From NCBI RefSeq assembly GCF_000244895.1, contig NZ_CM001441.1:248001-312000 (forward strand): a stretch of DNA of 64,000 bases, written 5' to 3'. The translations under genes were made by a program, and so were the position numbers. Positions within the stretch are counted from its first letter, which is position 1. The number at the start of each line of letters is the position of its first letter. This stretch comes from Desulfosporosinus youngiae DSM 17734. Its GTDB lineage: Bacteria > Bacillota > Desulfitobacteriia > Desulfitobacteriales > Desulfitobacteriaceae. This document shows positions 40,373 to 50,024 of the stretch, piece after piece. Below the pieces are notes generated by a model, which was given only the letters and a program-made list of their open reading frames with translations, was not told where the DNA came from and made no database searches.

Positions 40373-40449
40373 ACCATCGTACGAGCTGGGGCGGTTCTCG
40401 ACTTGCATCTTTAATTCATTAGGGCGAATGTGAAGGAGTGTGTAAATAA

Positions 40450-41709
40450 GTGAATAACACTGAAAAGGCTTGGAAGGCAATTGGCGGAGGCATAGCTGCT
40501 CCTAAGGGGTTTTATGCTGCTGGTGTCCAAGCAGGTATTAAATACAAGGATAAGTATGATGTGGCACTGATTTTTTCAGATGTTCAAGCTCAGGCAGCGG
40601 GAGTATACACTCGTAATATAGTCAAGGCTCACCCTCTCCATTTAACACAGCGTCATTTGAAGAACGGATTGGCCAGAGCTATTGTCGTGAATAGCGGGAA
40701 TGCCAATGCTTGTGTTGGAGAATTTGGTGACCAGGCTGCTTTTGCCATGGCCGAAGTAGCTGGCATGTATTTGGGAATAGAACCTCAGGACGTTTTAGTG
40801 GCTTCAACAGGTGTAATTGGTGTCGAAATGCCCCTTGACCGAGTTTTGAATGGTATTCGGGTAGCAAGTTCGGAACTCCTTGATGATGTGGTCAAAGGAA
40901 TTCGAGGGCATAAGGAAATGGCTGATGAAGGTGCACATCGGGCGGCCCTGGCAATTATGACGACAGATACTACGGTAAAAGAATATGCCTATGAACTGCC
41001 CTGTTCTCAGGGAGGTGTTATTCATATTGGAGCGATTGCTAAGGGATCCGGGATGATTCACCCCAATATGGGTACCATGCTGGGGTTTTTAACAACCGAT
41101 GCGGACATACCTTCGGCAGACTTGCAGCGTATTCTGAGTGAGGCAGTCGAAGAAAGCTTCAATATGGTTACCGTTGATGGTGATATGAGTACGAATGACA
41201 TGGCTCTCTTACTGGCAAATGGGTCCTCGGGGATCACTCCGGAAGGGGAAGACAGGATAAACTTTGAAAGAATGGTTAAGTCCATGTGTATTGAGCTGGC
41301 TAAAGAGATTGCTCGGGATGGTGAGGGCGCCAGTAAGTTAATGGAAGTGTCAGTTTCCGGAGCAAAAACAATGGAAGACGCCCGTAAAATCGCCAGGAGC
41401 ATTTGTGGCTCTAGTTTAGTCAAGGCTGCACTCTTTGGAGAGGATGCTAATTGGGGTCGTATTTTGACGGCAGCAGGATATTCGGGAGCGGAGTTTAATC
41501 CTGATAAGGTCGATGTCTTTTTAGGAGAGCTGATGGTTGCCCAGGCGGGAAGAGGAGTGATGTTTTCGGAAGAGAGGGCTAAAGAAATCCTCGGATTTAA
41601 GGAGGTCCATATTCTCTTGAACCTGCACGACGGGGAAGAAAACGCGACTGCTTGGGGCTGTGATTTAACCCATGAGTACGTCACGATCAATGGAAGTTAC
41701 AGAACTTAA
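40450..41709 (+). CDS. argJ: Glutamate N-acetyltransferase (ornithine acetyltransferase)
   Basis: Recycles the acetyl group from N-acetylornithine to glutamate, and in bifunctional members also acetylates glutamate from acetyl-CoA. The 419-residue protein is made as a precursor that cleaves itself before a threonine; the site is in HPNMGTMLGFLTTDADI, between Met and Thr-Met-Leu. Other segments are KGSGMIHPNMGT and the end HEYVTINGSYRT. GTG 40450 lies about 11 bases from AAGGAG. With no argA or argE in the window, the bifunctional form is likely but not shown. Confidence 0.96.
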   Translation: MNNTEKAWKAIGGGIAAPKGFYAAGVQAGIKYKDKYDVALIFSDVQAQAAGVYTRNIVKAHPLHLTQRHLKNGLARAIVVNSGNANACVGEFGDQAAFAMAEVAGMYLGIEPQDVLVASTGVIGVEMPLDRVLNGIRVASSELLDDVVKGIRGHKEMADEGAHRAALAIMTTDTTVKEYAYELPCSQGGVIHIGAIAKGSGMIHPNMGTMLGFLTTDADIPSADLQRILSEAVEESFNMVTVDGDMSTNDMALLLANGSSGITPEGEDRINFERMVKSMCIELAKEIARDGEGASKLMEVSVSGAKTMEDARKIARSICGSSLVKAALFGEDANWGRILTAAGYSGAEFNPDKVDVFLGELMVAQAGRGVMFSEERAKEILGFKEVHILLNLHDGEENATAWGCDLTHEYVTINGSYRT

Positions 41710-41851
41710 GTTTTAAGCTGAGAGCTGCGTACTATTGAGATCATTGACGTAATTGGCAGGCAAGGTTAAGAACTTATCATTTGAGAATTTTGTAAAGTAG
41801 AAGTGAGTTGAAACGTAAAGATGTTTACGGCTGAAGTTGGAGGTGTTTGAG

Positions 41852-42754
41852 ATGACCCCTATGGAAGAGGGATTAGGGAAAGCTCGGGTTTTAGTAGAAG
41901 CCCTACCGTATATTCAAAAGTTTTCAGGTAAAACTGTGGTGATTAAGTATGGAGGGCACGCCATGGTTGATCCAGTTTTAAAGGAATCGGTAATGTTAGA
42001 TATTCTGCTTTTGCATTCTGTGGGAATTCGTCCGGTGCTCGTTCACGGTGGAGGGCCCGAGATTAATGCCATGCTCAAGAAGGTTGGAATTGAAAGTCAT
42101 TTTGTGCAAGGTTTAAGAGTTACGGATGCGCAAACCATGGAGATTGCCCAAATGGTTTTATTAGGCAAGTTGAACACAGAGATGGTATCTCTTCTCAATC
42201 GCTTTGGAGGTAAGAGTGTCGGATTATCCGGGAAGGATGCTAAGCTCCTAATGGCAATGAAGAAACCGATGCAGTTGCCCAATAGTCTGGGCAAAATGGA
42301 AGATGTTGATTTAGGGCTTGTGGGCGAAATCCAAAGTGTTACTCCAGACATTTTGAATACGTTGTTGGATCAAGGATATATACCTGTTATTTCTCCAGTT
42401 GCCAGTGGAGAAGAAGGAGAAACGTTTAATGTCAATGCTGATACTGCCGCGGGGAAAATAGCCGAGGCACTGAAAGCGGATAAGTTGCTGCTATTGACGG
42501 ATGTACGCGGAATATTGAGAGATGTTGCGGATCAAGGATCGCTTATCTCCACGATTTCCAGAGGGGAAGTGGAGGTCCTCAAGAAACAAGGGATATTAAC
42601 CGGCGGAATGCTTCCCAAAGTAGAGTGTGCGGTCTCTGCTTTAGACAGTGGTGTTGGCAGTGTACATATCCTTGATGGTCGGCTAAGCCATGCAATCCTA
42701 TTGGAGTTGTTCACAGATGGTGGTATTGGCACTATGTTTAAAGGGGATAGCTGA
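41852..42754 (+). CDS. argB: Acetylglutamate kinase
   Basis: Second step of arginine synthesis and usual target of arginine feedback. ATG 41852, 6 bases after GGAGGTG, gives 300 residues ([20 protein letters not shown]). Kinase motifs are [32 protein letters not shown] and [10 protein letters not shown]. The N-terminal helix of about 20 residues before [13 protein letters not shown] is the kind that mediates hexamer formation in arginine-sensitive enzymes, so feedback inhibition is probable. An upstream frame to 41837 lies at the ribosome binding site. Confidence 0.97.
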   Translation: MTPMEEGLGKARVLVEALPYIQKFSGKTVVIKYGGHAMVDPVLKESVMLDILLLHSVGIRPVLVHGGGPEINAMLKKVGIESHFVQGLRVTDAQTMEIAQMVLLGKLNTEMVSLLNRFGGKSVGLSGKDAKLLMAMKKPMQLPNSLGKMEDVDLGLVGEIQSVTPDILNTLLDQGYIPVISPVASGEEGETFNVNADTAAGKIAEALKADKLLLLTDVRGILRDVADQGSLISTISRGEVEVLKKQGILTGGMLPKVECAVSALDSGVGSVHILDGRLSHAILLELFTDGGIGTMFKGDS

Positions 42755-42858
42755 TCACCTATTCGCAAAAGACGCTGACCTGAGCTGAAGATAGAATTGT
42801 TATTTTAATAGATTGAACGATAACGAACGCCGAATATCGAGTTAAGGGGTTGATTGAA

Positions 42859-44067
42859 ATGTTAGAAGGCTTAACAACCGGAGCAATTATTGAACGGGGA
42901 AAAAATGTAGTAATGAATACCTATGGCCGCTTAGGAATGACCATGGTCAAAGGGGACGGGGCATGGGTTTGGGATTCAGACGGAAGGCAATATTTAGATT
43001 TCGTAACTGGGCTTGCAGTGAATTCTCTGGGGCATGGCCATCCTGCGATTGTTCGTGCGATTCAAGAACAGGCCAAGGAAATTCTGCACACCTCAAATAT
43101 TTACTGGATACCGAATCAAGTGGCTTTAGCAGAGCGCTTGGTGAAGCATTCTTTCGCCGATAAAGTATTCTTTTGCAACAGCGGAGCGGAGGCTAATGAA
43201 GCGGCTTTTAAGCTTGCTCGCAAGTATGCTAAGAAAAAGTTTGGGGTGCACAAATATGAAGTGGTCTCCCTTGAGAATTCCTTTCATGGACGAACCTTAG
43301 CTACCCTTACTCTCACTGGACAGACAAAATACCAGCAGGGCTTTGATCCGCTTCCTTTGGGCTTCACGTATGCTGCTTTGAATGATATCGATGCTCTAAG
43401 AGCGAAGGTCAGCAATGATACTGCGGCAGTCTTTATTGAGCCTATTCAAGGAGAGGGCGGGGTAATTCCTGCCTCGATAGAGTTTCTCAGGGAAGCACGA
43501 GCGCTTTGTGACCAGTACGGGGCCCTGTTGATTTTTGATGAAGTGCAGTGCGGTGTTGGTCGGACAGGGAAGCTCTTTGCCTATGAGTGGAGCGGTGTAG
43601 TTCCGGATATTATGACTTTAGCGAAAGCCTTAGGCGGTGGTGTACCGATTGGAGCCATGCTCGCCACGGATGAAGTGGCTGGAGCTTTTCAGCCCGGAGA
43701 TCATGCTTCAACTTTTGGAGGAAATCCATTAGCCACTGCGGCAGGATGTGCGGTTTTAGACATTATGCTTGAAGAGGGATTCTTAGAAGGGGTCCAAGAG
43801 CGCGCAGCCTATTTTCAACAGGGACTAGAAACGTTGGTCCAGAAATACCGGACAGGTGAGTCTGTCCGGGGAAAAGGATTTATAGTAGGATGGCCCGTTT
43901 CTAAACTAGGTCCTGAAATAGTTGAGGCTTGCCTGCAAAATGGGCTTCTGATTAACTGTGTTGGAGGCAAGATTTTACGCTTCCTCCCCCCGCTTACGGT
44001 TGAGAAGACAGAAATAGATAAAGCCTTGGGAATTTTAGATGAAGTTCTCTCAAGAATCTGGAGGTAA
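42859..44067 (+). CDS. argD: Acetylornithine aminotransferase
   Basis: PLP enzyme converting N-acetylglutamate semialdehyde to N-acetylornithine, fourth step of the route. ATG 42859, 8 bases after AAGGGGT, gives 402 residues (MLEGLTTGAIIERGKNVVMN). Motifs: FFCNSGAEANEAAFKLARKY, NSFHGRTLATLTLTGQ, LLIFDEVQCGVGRTG (PLP Asp) and TLAKALGGGVPIGAM (PLP lysine). It could also act as succinyldiaminopimelate aminotransferase, as many ArgD proteins do. Confidence 0.96.
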   Translation: MLEGLTTGAIIERGKNVVMNTYGRLGMTMVKGDGAWVWDSDGRQYLDFVTGLAVNSLGHGHPAIVRAIQEQAKEILHTSNIYWIPNQVALAERLVKHSFADKVFFCNSGAEANEAAFKLARKYAKKKFGVHKYEVVSLENSFHGRTLATLTLTGQTKYQQGFDPLPLGFTYAALNDIDALRAKVSNDTAAVFIEPIQGEGGVIPASIEFLREARALCDQYGALLIFDEVQCGVGRTGKLFAYEWSGVVPDIMTLAKALGGGVPIGAMLATDEVAGAFQPGDHASTFGGNPLATAAGCAVLDIMLEEGFLEGVQERAAYFQQGLETLVQKYRTGESVRGKGFIVGWPVSKLGPEIVEACLQNGLLINCVGGKILRFLPPLTVEKTEIDKALGILDEVLSRIWR

Positions 44068-44082
44068 TTCAGGAGGAAGGGA

Positions 44083-44145
44083 ATGAAAGCCGGAGTCCGC
44101 CGGTTAAAGAGGATATGGGGAGTCTGGGGGCTGAAGCAGAAATAG
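44083..44145 (+). CDS. Possible 20-residue leader peptide upstream of carA
   Basis: ATG 44083 behind CAGGAGGAAGGGA has the strong ribosome binding site of a real gene. The frame reads MKAGVRRLKRIWGVWGLKQK, then TAG. It has three arginines (CGC, CGG, AGG), two tryptophans and four lysines. The 20 bases around its start (GGAGGAAGGGAATGAAAGC) repeat at the carA start (GGAGGATGGGAATGAAAGC) with one change, so it may be a duplicated initiation region. It could be an arginine-responsive leader peptide or a non-functional relic. Inference only. Confidence 0.35.
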   Translation: MKAGVRRLKRIWGVWGLKQK

Positions 44146-44211
44146 GATACTGATATCCAGGCAGAGGATTTAAATAATAATAGATGAGAGATTGTTCCGA
44201 GGAGGATGGGA

Positions 44212-45312
44212 ATGAAAGCAGCACTCATACTTGAGACCGGGAAAATTCTATTAGGGGAATCTTTTGGGGCGACGGGAGAGGCTTTTGGAGAAGTTGTCTT
44301 TAACACGGGAATGACTGGTTATCAGGAAGTGTTGACCGATCCGTCGTATGCTGGACAAATGGTGTGTATGACCTATCCTCTCATTGGGAACTACGGGATC
44401 AACAGAGTAGATGACCAATCGGAGAAGCCTCAGGTCCAGGGGTTTATTGTGAAAGAAGCCGCACGTAATCCTAGTCATTGGCAGATGGAAAAAAACCTTT
44501 CCAGGACCTTGGCACAATCCGGAGTTGTAGGAATAAAGGGGATTGATACCCGCTCCTTAACCCGGATTATTAGGGAACATGGTGTACTGCGGGGCGTGAT
44601 CACCACCGAAGCAGAGAATTTGGAAGAATGGGTTACCCGAGTGAAAACAAGGTCTGTTCCAGCCGATGTTGTGGCTCAGGTCAGTACTCCGAAGCTCTAC
44701 ACCTTGCCCGCTGTTCAATCTGAAAGAGATTCTTTCCATGTCGTGGTCTTGGATTTCGGAATTAAGAAAAATATTTTACAGGCTATGCAAGAAAATGGGT
44801 TTAGCTTGACAGTCGTTCCTCATACTACATCTGCAGAAAAGATACTGAATCTGCAACCTGATGGGGTCTTTCTATCCAATGGACCGGGAGACCCTAAAGA
44901 GGTAGCGGTTGGGATAGAAACGATTAAAAGGTTAATGGGGAAACGTCCTATTTTTGGAATTTGCTTAGGACATCAACTATTATCCCTTGCCTTAGGAGGG
45001 GATACCTATAAGATGAAGTTTGGGCATCGGGGAGGTAATCAGCCCGTACAAGATCTAGAGACCAAACGAGTGACGATTACTTCACAAAACCATGGCTATG
45101 CCATTTCAGAGAAAAGTCTGGAGCAGACTCCTCTTTACGTAACCCATCGCAATCTTAATGATCAAAGTATCGAGGGAGTAAAGCATCGGGATTTACCTGT
45201 TTTTTCAGTTCAATATCATCCGGAAGCAGGGCCGGGACCGAGTGAATCTCTGTATCTTTTTGATGAGTTTGCGCAATTAATGCAGGAATGGAGGGCTGGT
45301 TATGCCTCTTAA
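44212..45312 (+). CDS. carA: Carbamoyl-phosphate synthase small subunit
   Basis: Glutaminase subunit feeding ammonia to CarB. ATG 44212, 6 bases after GGAGG, gives 366 residues ([20 protein letters not shown]); ATG 44206 directly abuts the ribosome binding site. The N-terminal half has [20 protein letters not shown]. The class I glutamine amidotransferase half has the catalytic Cys in [16 protein letters not shown] and His-Glu in [13 protein letters not shown]. The gene overlaps carB by 11 bases. Its place within the arginine operon suggests an arginine-linked enzyme (carA-type CPS), possibly apart from a pyrimidine one elsewhere. Confidence 0.96.
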   Translation: MKAALILETGKILLGESFGATGEAFGEVVFNTGMTGYQEVLTDPSYAGQMVCMTYPLIGNYGINRVDDQSEKPQVQGFIVKEAARNPSHWQMEKNLSRTLAQSGVVGIKGIDTRSLTRIIREHGVLRGVITTEAENLEEWVTRVKTRSVPADVVAQVSTPKLYTLPAVQSERDSFHVVVLDFGIKKNILQAMQENGFSLTVVPHTTSAEKILNLQPDGVFLSNGPGDPKEVAVGIETIKRLMGKRPIFGICLGHQLLSLALGGDTYKMKFGHRGGNQPVQDLETKRVTITSQNHGYAISEKSLEQTPLYVTHRNLNDQSIEGVKHRDLPVFSVQYHPEAGPGPSESLYLFDEFAQLMQEWRAGYAS

Positions 45313-48300
45313 CCCGGCGTGGAAGAAGGTCCTTGTCATAGGGTCCGGGCCGATAGTGATCGGGCAAGCCGCAGAATTTGATTATGCCGGGACCCAAGCG
45401 TGCAGAGCTCTCCGTGAAGTGGGATTGGAAGTCGTATTGGTTAACAGCAATCCAGCAACCATCATGACGGATGTGCAAACGGCAGATATCACCTATATCG
45501 AACCTCTGTTGCCTGAAGTATTAGAACGGATTATTGGCAAAGAATGCCCTGATGCGCTTCTGCCTACATTAGGCGGGCAAACTGGGCTTAACCTGGCAAT
45601 GGAATTGGAGCGGGGCGGGCTTCTAAAATGTTATGGCGTGGACCTCATTGGCTGTAACTCAGAGACGATCTATAAAGCAGAAGATCGTGATGCCTTTAAG
45701 GAAACTATGCTCTCGCTGGGAGAACCGGTGGCTGAGAGTGTGATTGTAACCTCTTTGGAAGAAGGAGAGGAGTTCGCCAAACGACATGGGTTTCCGCTGA
45801 TTGTTCGCCCGGCATATACCCTTGGCGGGACGGGCGGCGGGATTGTCAAAAACGCTAAACAATTAGAGGAAATCTTAAATAAAGGCCTCCAAGCCAGTCC
45901 CATTGGGCAATGTCTTGTCGAGCGGAGTGTGGCGGGCTGGAAGGAAATTGAGTATGAAGTCATGCGAGATGCGGCGGACAACTGTATAACAATTTGCAAT
46001 ATGGAAAATATCGACCCGGTAGGAATACATACGGGAGATAGTATTGTGGTTGCCCCCTCGCAGACCTTGAGTGATGTCGAATATCAGATGCTGAGGGCAT
46101 CATCTTTAAAGATTATCCGAGCCCTTGGTGTAAACGGCGGGTGTAATGTTCAATTTGCCTTGAATCCGGTTAGTCGGGAGTATGTTGTGATTGAAGTAAA
46201 TCCTCGGGTCAGTCGCTCAAGTGCTCTTGCCTCTAAAGCGACCGGATATCCGATTGCCAAAATGGCGGCTCTTTTGTCAGTTGGATTTACCCTTCCAGAA
46301 TTGACAAACCCAGTAACTGGGCATACCAGTGCCTGCTTTGAGCCGGCTCTTGACTATGTGGTTGTCAAATTCCCTCGTTGGCCTTTTGATAAATTCCCGG
46401 CAGCGGATCATCGGTTGGGTACGCAAATGAAAGCGACCGGAGAGGTAATGGCGATGGAGCGGACGTTGGAAGCGGCTCTTTTAAAAGCGACCCGCTCTTT
46501 AGAAGTTGGTACGGTTGGTCTTCGGATTAAGGATTCCGGGGGCTGGACAGAAATGGAGATTGAAGACAAACTCAATTCTGCGGATCACGAACGTTTCTTT
46601 GCCATTCCTGAAGCCTTTCGCCGGGATTGGACCATCCTGGAGGTTCAAATGCTTACGCAGATTGATCCGTTCTATTTGTATAAGATTAAGGAATTGGTTT
46701 TACTCGAACAGCGTTTGCAAAATGAGCCGTTAACGACTGAGTTGCTGCGCTTGGCAAAAGTCCTGGGGTTTTCTGATTTAGCGATCGCTAAACTTACGGG
46801 CAGCTCAGAAGAAACGGTTCGCGCTTTGCGCACAGAGTTTGGGATTATTCCGGTTTATAAGACGGTTGACACCTGTGCCGCAGAGTTTGCTTCGGCAACT
46901 CCTTATTACTACTCCAGCTATGAGGAAGAGGATGAGGGAAAGGTGAGCACCGGCCCTAAAGTTGTAGTTTTAGGTTCGGGACCTATTCGAATTGGGCAAG
47001 GGATTGAGTTTGATTATTGCTCCGTTCACGCTCTTACAGCTTTGCAGGAAGCTGGCGTAGAAGCCATTATGATCAATAATAATCCTGAAACAGTATCGAC
47101 AGATTTTGATATAGCAGATAAATTGTACTTTGAGCCATTGACCATTGAAGATGTGCTTCATGTCTTAAATAAAGAAAAAGCGGATGGAGTTTTAGTCCAG
47201 TTTGGAGGACAGACGGCCATAAATTTGGCTGGCCGTCTGAAACTTGCCGGAGTTAAAATTTTAGGTACCCCAGTTGATGCGATTGATATGGCTGAGGATC
47301 GGGAGCGGTTTGCTGAGCTGCTCAGTAAGTTAGGAATCCCACAATCTGAAGGACGAAGTGTTACTTCGATCGATCAGGCCCAAAGAATTGCTGAGGAACT
47401 GGAATTTCCAGTGATCGTTCGTCCTTCTTATGTCATTGGGGGGCGTGCTATGCAAGTGGTAGAGAACCTAGATGAACTTAAAAATTATTTAAGACGGGCA
47501 ATTCACCTTTCTCCAGAACATCCCATTTTAGTGGATAGGTATTTGGATGGGAAAGAAGTTGAAGTTGACGCGGTTTCAGATGGGGAGATAACTGTAGTGG
47601 CAGGTATCATGGAGCATATCGAACGAGCCGGGGTCCATTCTGGAGATAGTCTGGCCGTTTATCCGCCTCAGAGCTTAACCCCCTCTGAAATTGAACAAAT
47701 CGAAGATTTCACCTGTCGTTTAGCCGAAGGAATCGGAATAAGAGGACTTATTAATATTCAATTCGTTGTCGTGCGAGGCAAGGTGTATGTTTTGGAAGTG
47801 AACCCTAGAGCAAGCCGTACGGTACCGATTCTTTCTAAAGTCACAGGAATTCCCTTAGTAAACCTGGCGGTTCAGGTTTCTCTAGGTAAAGCCTTAAAGG
47901 AGATGGGCTATGCCCATGGTCTTGCTCCTGAGGTACCGTTCGTTGTGGTTAAGGCCCCCGTCTTTTCCTTCGAGAAGCTGACTAAAGTTGAAACTTCTCT
48001 GGGACCTGAAATGAAATCGACAGGTGAGGTCTTAGGGATGGACACCCAATTTGGGCATGCGCTAGCGAAGGCCTTTGCGGCCTCCCGGATTCCGCTGCCT
48101 GAGGATGGGAATATTTTAGTGTCTGTAGCAGAGAAAGATCGTCCGGAAGCTATCACTTTGGCTCGGCAATTGGCTCAGTTAGGGTTTGGGGTCAAAGGAA
48201 CCGGAGATACTGCCAAGGCATTAGCCCTATGCGGGGTAGAGGTTGAGGAAGTGAGTGAATCGAGTGAGACCCTTAAAGAAGCTATTCGGCAACAAGAATT

Positions 48301-48502
48301 TTCCTTTCTCCTCAGCACTTCCAACCAAGGGACCTCTGAGAGAACAGGATATCTGTTAAGAAGATTAGCAGCGGAACATGGGGTACCTTGTTTCACATCC
48401 ATGGATACAGCGAAAGCAGTTGTCCGGGCGTTTCAGGAGATACGAAGTCATACTACGCCACAGGTACTCTCGTTGCAGGAGTATTTGGTAATGCAGGCCT
48501 AA
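45302..48502 (+). CDS. carB: Carbamoyl-phosphate synthase large subunit
   Basis: Makes carbamoyl phosphate from bicarbonate, ATP and CarA-derived ammonia. The 1066-residue protein has two ATP-grasp halves, each opening with the paired motif [20 protein letters not shown] and [20 protein letters not shown]. Further segments are [12 protein letters not shown] and [14 protein letters not shown], and [20 protein letters not shown] and [20 protein letters not shown]. The C-terminal MGS-like regulatory domain is short (about residues 925-1066). ATG lies inside carA, so the subunits are translationally coupled. The arg operon ends here, followed by a thiamine-regulated unit. Confidence 0.97.
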   Translation: MPLNPAWKKVLVIGSGPIVIGQAAEFDYAGTQACRALREVGLEVVLVNSNPATIMTDVQTADITYIEPLLPEVLERIIGKECPDALLPTLGGQTGLNLAMELERGGLLKCYGVDLIGCNSETIYKAEDRDAFKETMLSLGEPVAESVIVTSLEEGEEFAKRHGFPLIVRPAYTLGGTGGGIVKNAKQLEEILNKGLQASPIGQCLVERSVAGWKEIEYEVMRDAADNCITICNMENIDPVGIHTGDSIVVAPSQTLSDVEYQMLRASSLKIIRALGVNGGCNVQFALNPVSREYVVIEVNPRVSRSSALASKATGYPIAKMAALLSVGFTLPELTNPVTGHTSACFEPALDYVVVKFPRWPFDKFPAADHRLGTQMKATGEVMAMERTLEAALLKATRSLEVGTVGLRIKDSGGWTEMEIEDKLNSADHERFFAIPEAFRRDWTILEVQMLTQIDPFYLYKIKELVLLEQRLQNEPLTTELLRLAKVLGFSDLAIAKLTGSSEETVRALRTEFGIIPVYKTVDTCAAEFASATPYYYSSYEEEDEGKVSTGPKVVVLGSGPIRIGQGIEFDYCSVHALTALQEAGVEAIMINNNPETVSTDFDIADKLYFEPLTIEDVLHVLNKEKADGVLVQFGGQTAINLAGRLKLAGVKILGTPVDAIDMAEDRERFAELLSKLGIPQSEGRSVTSIDQAQRIAEELEFPVIVRPSYVIGGRAMQVVENLDELKNYLRRAIHLSPEHPILVDRYLDGKEVEVDAVSDGEITVVAGIMEHIERAGVHSGDSLAVYPPQSLTPSEIEQIEDFTCRLAEGIGIRGLINIQFVVVRGKVYVLEVNPRASRTVPILSKVTGIPLVNLAVQVSLGKALKEMGYAHGLAPEVPFVVVKAPVFSFEKLTKVETSLGPEMKSTGEVLGMDTQFGHALAKAFAASRIPLPEDGNILVSVAEKDRPEAITLARQLAQLGFGVKGTGDTAKALALCGVEVEEVSESSETLKEAIRQQEFSFLLSTSNQGTSERTGYLLRRLAAEHGVPCFTSMDTAKAVVRAFQEIRSHTTPQVLSLQEYLVMQA

Positions 48503-48672
48503 GACGCGGATAAATAATGTACATCAGAGGCGTGACAAATTGTGTTGCGCACCTGATGTATAGCAAAGTTTTGGCAAATTTGCTCTGCATTTTAGTATTA
48601 GTTTGGTGCTATCGGGGTCATTGGATAATCAGAGATAGGCTGGGATTATAAGTCAGTGGTATCATAAGTTGG

Positions 48673-48702
48673 TTGACACAAGCACAAGTGGAATGCTATG
48701 AT
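48673..48702 (+). promoter_or_regulatory. Promoter of the thiamine-uptake operon
   Basis: TTGACA (48673-48678), an 18-base spacer, TATGAT (48697-48702). The transcript would start about 5-10 bases before the TPP riboswitch. Confidence 0.75.
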
Positions 48703-48715
48703 AATGACAATAGAA

Positions 48716-48806
48716 TACTAGGGGAGCTGAGCTGTCGGCTGAGAGGGAAATATGAGTTCCGACCCTTTGACCTGAACTAGGTAATGCTAGCGGAGGGAAT
48801 AAAGTG
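48716..48806 (+). ncRNA. TPP riboswitch (THI box)
   Basis: The conserved elements are clear: GGGGAGC near the 5' side, GGCTGAGAGGG in the pyrimidine-binding arm, then CCCTTTGACCTGAAC, the GGTAATGCTAGCG core and the closing GGAGGGA. A short P1 helix (TACT with AGTG) joins the ends. A terminator follows at 48838, so TPP binding most likely stops transcription. It controls the binding protein, permease, lipoprotein and ATPase genes downstream. Confidence 0.96.
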
Positions 48807-48837
48807 CATGCATCGTGTGCCCGTGTATTGCATGAGC

Positions 48838-48870
48838 AAAAACCTTCTACTTTTGGAGGTTTTTTATTTT
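48838..48870 (+). terminator. Riboswitch-controlled terminator
   Basis: A stem AAACCTTC (48840-48847) with GGAGGTTT (48855-48862), extended by flanking A/T pairs, is followed by TTTATTTTTAT. It lies between the TPP aptamer and the first gene's ribosome binding site, the expected expression platform for a transcriptional OFF switch. Confidence 0.9.
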
Positions 48871-48900
48871 TATGATTATATTGAAGGAGAGAAGAAGCAA

Positions 48901-49197
48901 ATGATTAATGCGAGCGTTGCAATCCAAGTATTACCGGCTGTGGAGGGTGAAGAAATCCTGCGCGTGGTGGACAAAGTTATTGCGTACTTGAAATCTACCG
49001 GACTTAATATGTTTGTGGGCCCGTTTGAAACCACTATTGAAGGAGAGTTTGAACAGCTTATGGATATTGTAAAACGCTGTCAGCTGATTTGTATTGAGGA
49101 AGGTGCGCCTAGTGTGATGTCCTACGTAAAAATAAGCTATAAACCAGGTGGTGGAATTTGGACGATTGATGAAAAAGTTACAAAACATCACCAATAA
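48901..49197 (+). CDS. Thiamine-binding protein (MTH1187/YkoF type)
   Basis: The 98-residue ferredoxin-like-fold protein of the Thiamine_BP family starts at ATG 48901 (MINASVAIQVLPAVEGEEIL) behind GAAGGAGAGAAGAAGCAA. Family features are VAYLKSTGL-like VIAYLKSTGLNMFVGPFETT and IEGEFEQLMDIVKRCQ. The frame is open up to 48784, but that start lies inside the riboswitch and before the terminator, so it is rejected. Relatives such as YkoF bind thiamine or its pyrimidine; here the gene leads a riboswitch-controlled uptake operon. It overlaps the permease start by about 29 bases. Confidence 0.85.
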   Translation: MINASVAIQVLPAVEGEEILRVVDKVIAYLKSTGLNMFVGPFETTIEGEFEQLMDIVKRCQLICIEEGAPSVMSYVKISYKPGGGIWTIDEKVTKHHQ

Positions 49198-49951
49198 GCT
49201 TTACCCGACAGCCCTGTTGCTATTTTTGCTGCTGATATGGCAGATGGTGACTGAATCCGGACTTGTGCCTAAGTTTATGCTGCCTTCGCCTATCGATGTG
49301 ATTCGAGCCTTTATCAGTTCGTTTTCCGAACTGATGCAGCATGCTGCAGTTTCTCTGACAGAAGCATTTGCGGGCCTGGGTATCAGTATTATTTTGGCTT
49401 TTTGCATAGCGCTTCTGATGGACCGGTTTGAAGTTTTATATAAGGCAGTGCATCCCCTTCTGGTCGTTACGCAGACGATACCGACCGTTGCGCTTGCTCC
49501 CTTATTGGTATTGTGGTTAGGGTATGATATGGCACCTAAGATTATGCTGGTCGTATTAACCTGCTTTTTCCCGATGACTATTGCGCTTTTAGGGGGCTTC
49601 AAATCTTCCGATGATGATGCCATGAATTTAATGCGCGCGATAGGTGCCAGAAGGTGGCAAATATATCGGTACATAAAGCTTCCTAACGCCTTGCCAGGTT
49701 TCTTTTCAGGTCTCAAAATATCAGTATCCTATGCTATTGTTGGTGCTGTCATAGCGGAATGGCTGGGAGGAAACAGTGGACTAGGAGTATATATGACGCG
49801 TGTGCGGAAATCTTTCGCTTTTGATAAGATGTTCGCAGTCATTTTTCTGATCATCATTTTGAGTTTGCTGCTTATGAAATGCGTTGGAGTGATAGAACGA
49901 AGAGCAATGCCCTGGAGACATGCCGAGGAGGAAAAGGAAGTTAAGAACTGA
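49169..49951 (+). CDS. ABC transporter permease for thiamine or its pyrimidine precursor (ThiX/SsuC-like)
   Basis: The 260-residue inner-membrane permease of the BPD_transp_1 family starts at ATG 49169 (MKKLQNITNKLYPTALLLFL). About six hydrophobic segments are visible. The cytoplasmic EAA-type loop reads NLMRAIGARRWQIYRYIKLP, then NALPGFFSGLKIS, for contact with the ATPase. Other landmarks are QTIPTVALAPLLVLWLGYDM and GAVIAEWLGGNSGLGVYMTR. The start overlaps the upstream gene, so coupling is likely. The substrate is inferred from the TPP riboswitch and the neighbouring NMT1-like binding protein. Confidence 0.88.
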   Translation: MKKLQNITNKLYPTALLLFLLLIWQMVTESGLVPKFMLPSPIDVIRAFISSFSELMQHAAVSLTEAFAGLGISIILAFCIALLMDRFEVLYKAVHPLLVVTQTIPTVALAPLLVLWLGYDMAPKIMLVVLTCFFPMTIALLGGFKSSDDDAMNLMRAIGARRWQIYRYIKLPNALPGFFSGLKISVSYAIVGAVIAEWLGGNSGLGVYMTRVRKSFAFDKMFAVIFLIIILSLLLMKCVGVIERRAMPWRHAEEEKEVKN

Positions 49952-50024
49952 TCGGGATTACAATTCTAATCAAGTGGGAGAATCATAAAAGGTTAAAGAA
50001 TTAGTAGAGGGGTAGAGAAGGCAC

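Noticed and set aside
41058-41690. 210-codon minus-strand frame within argJ
   Set aside because: Ser/Pro-rich shadow of a conserved gene on the other strand.
48784-48900. N-terminal extension of the thiamine-binding gene
   Set aside because: It starts within the TPP aptamer and crosses the terminator; ATG 48901 has a proper ribosome binding site and the family N-terminus.
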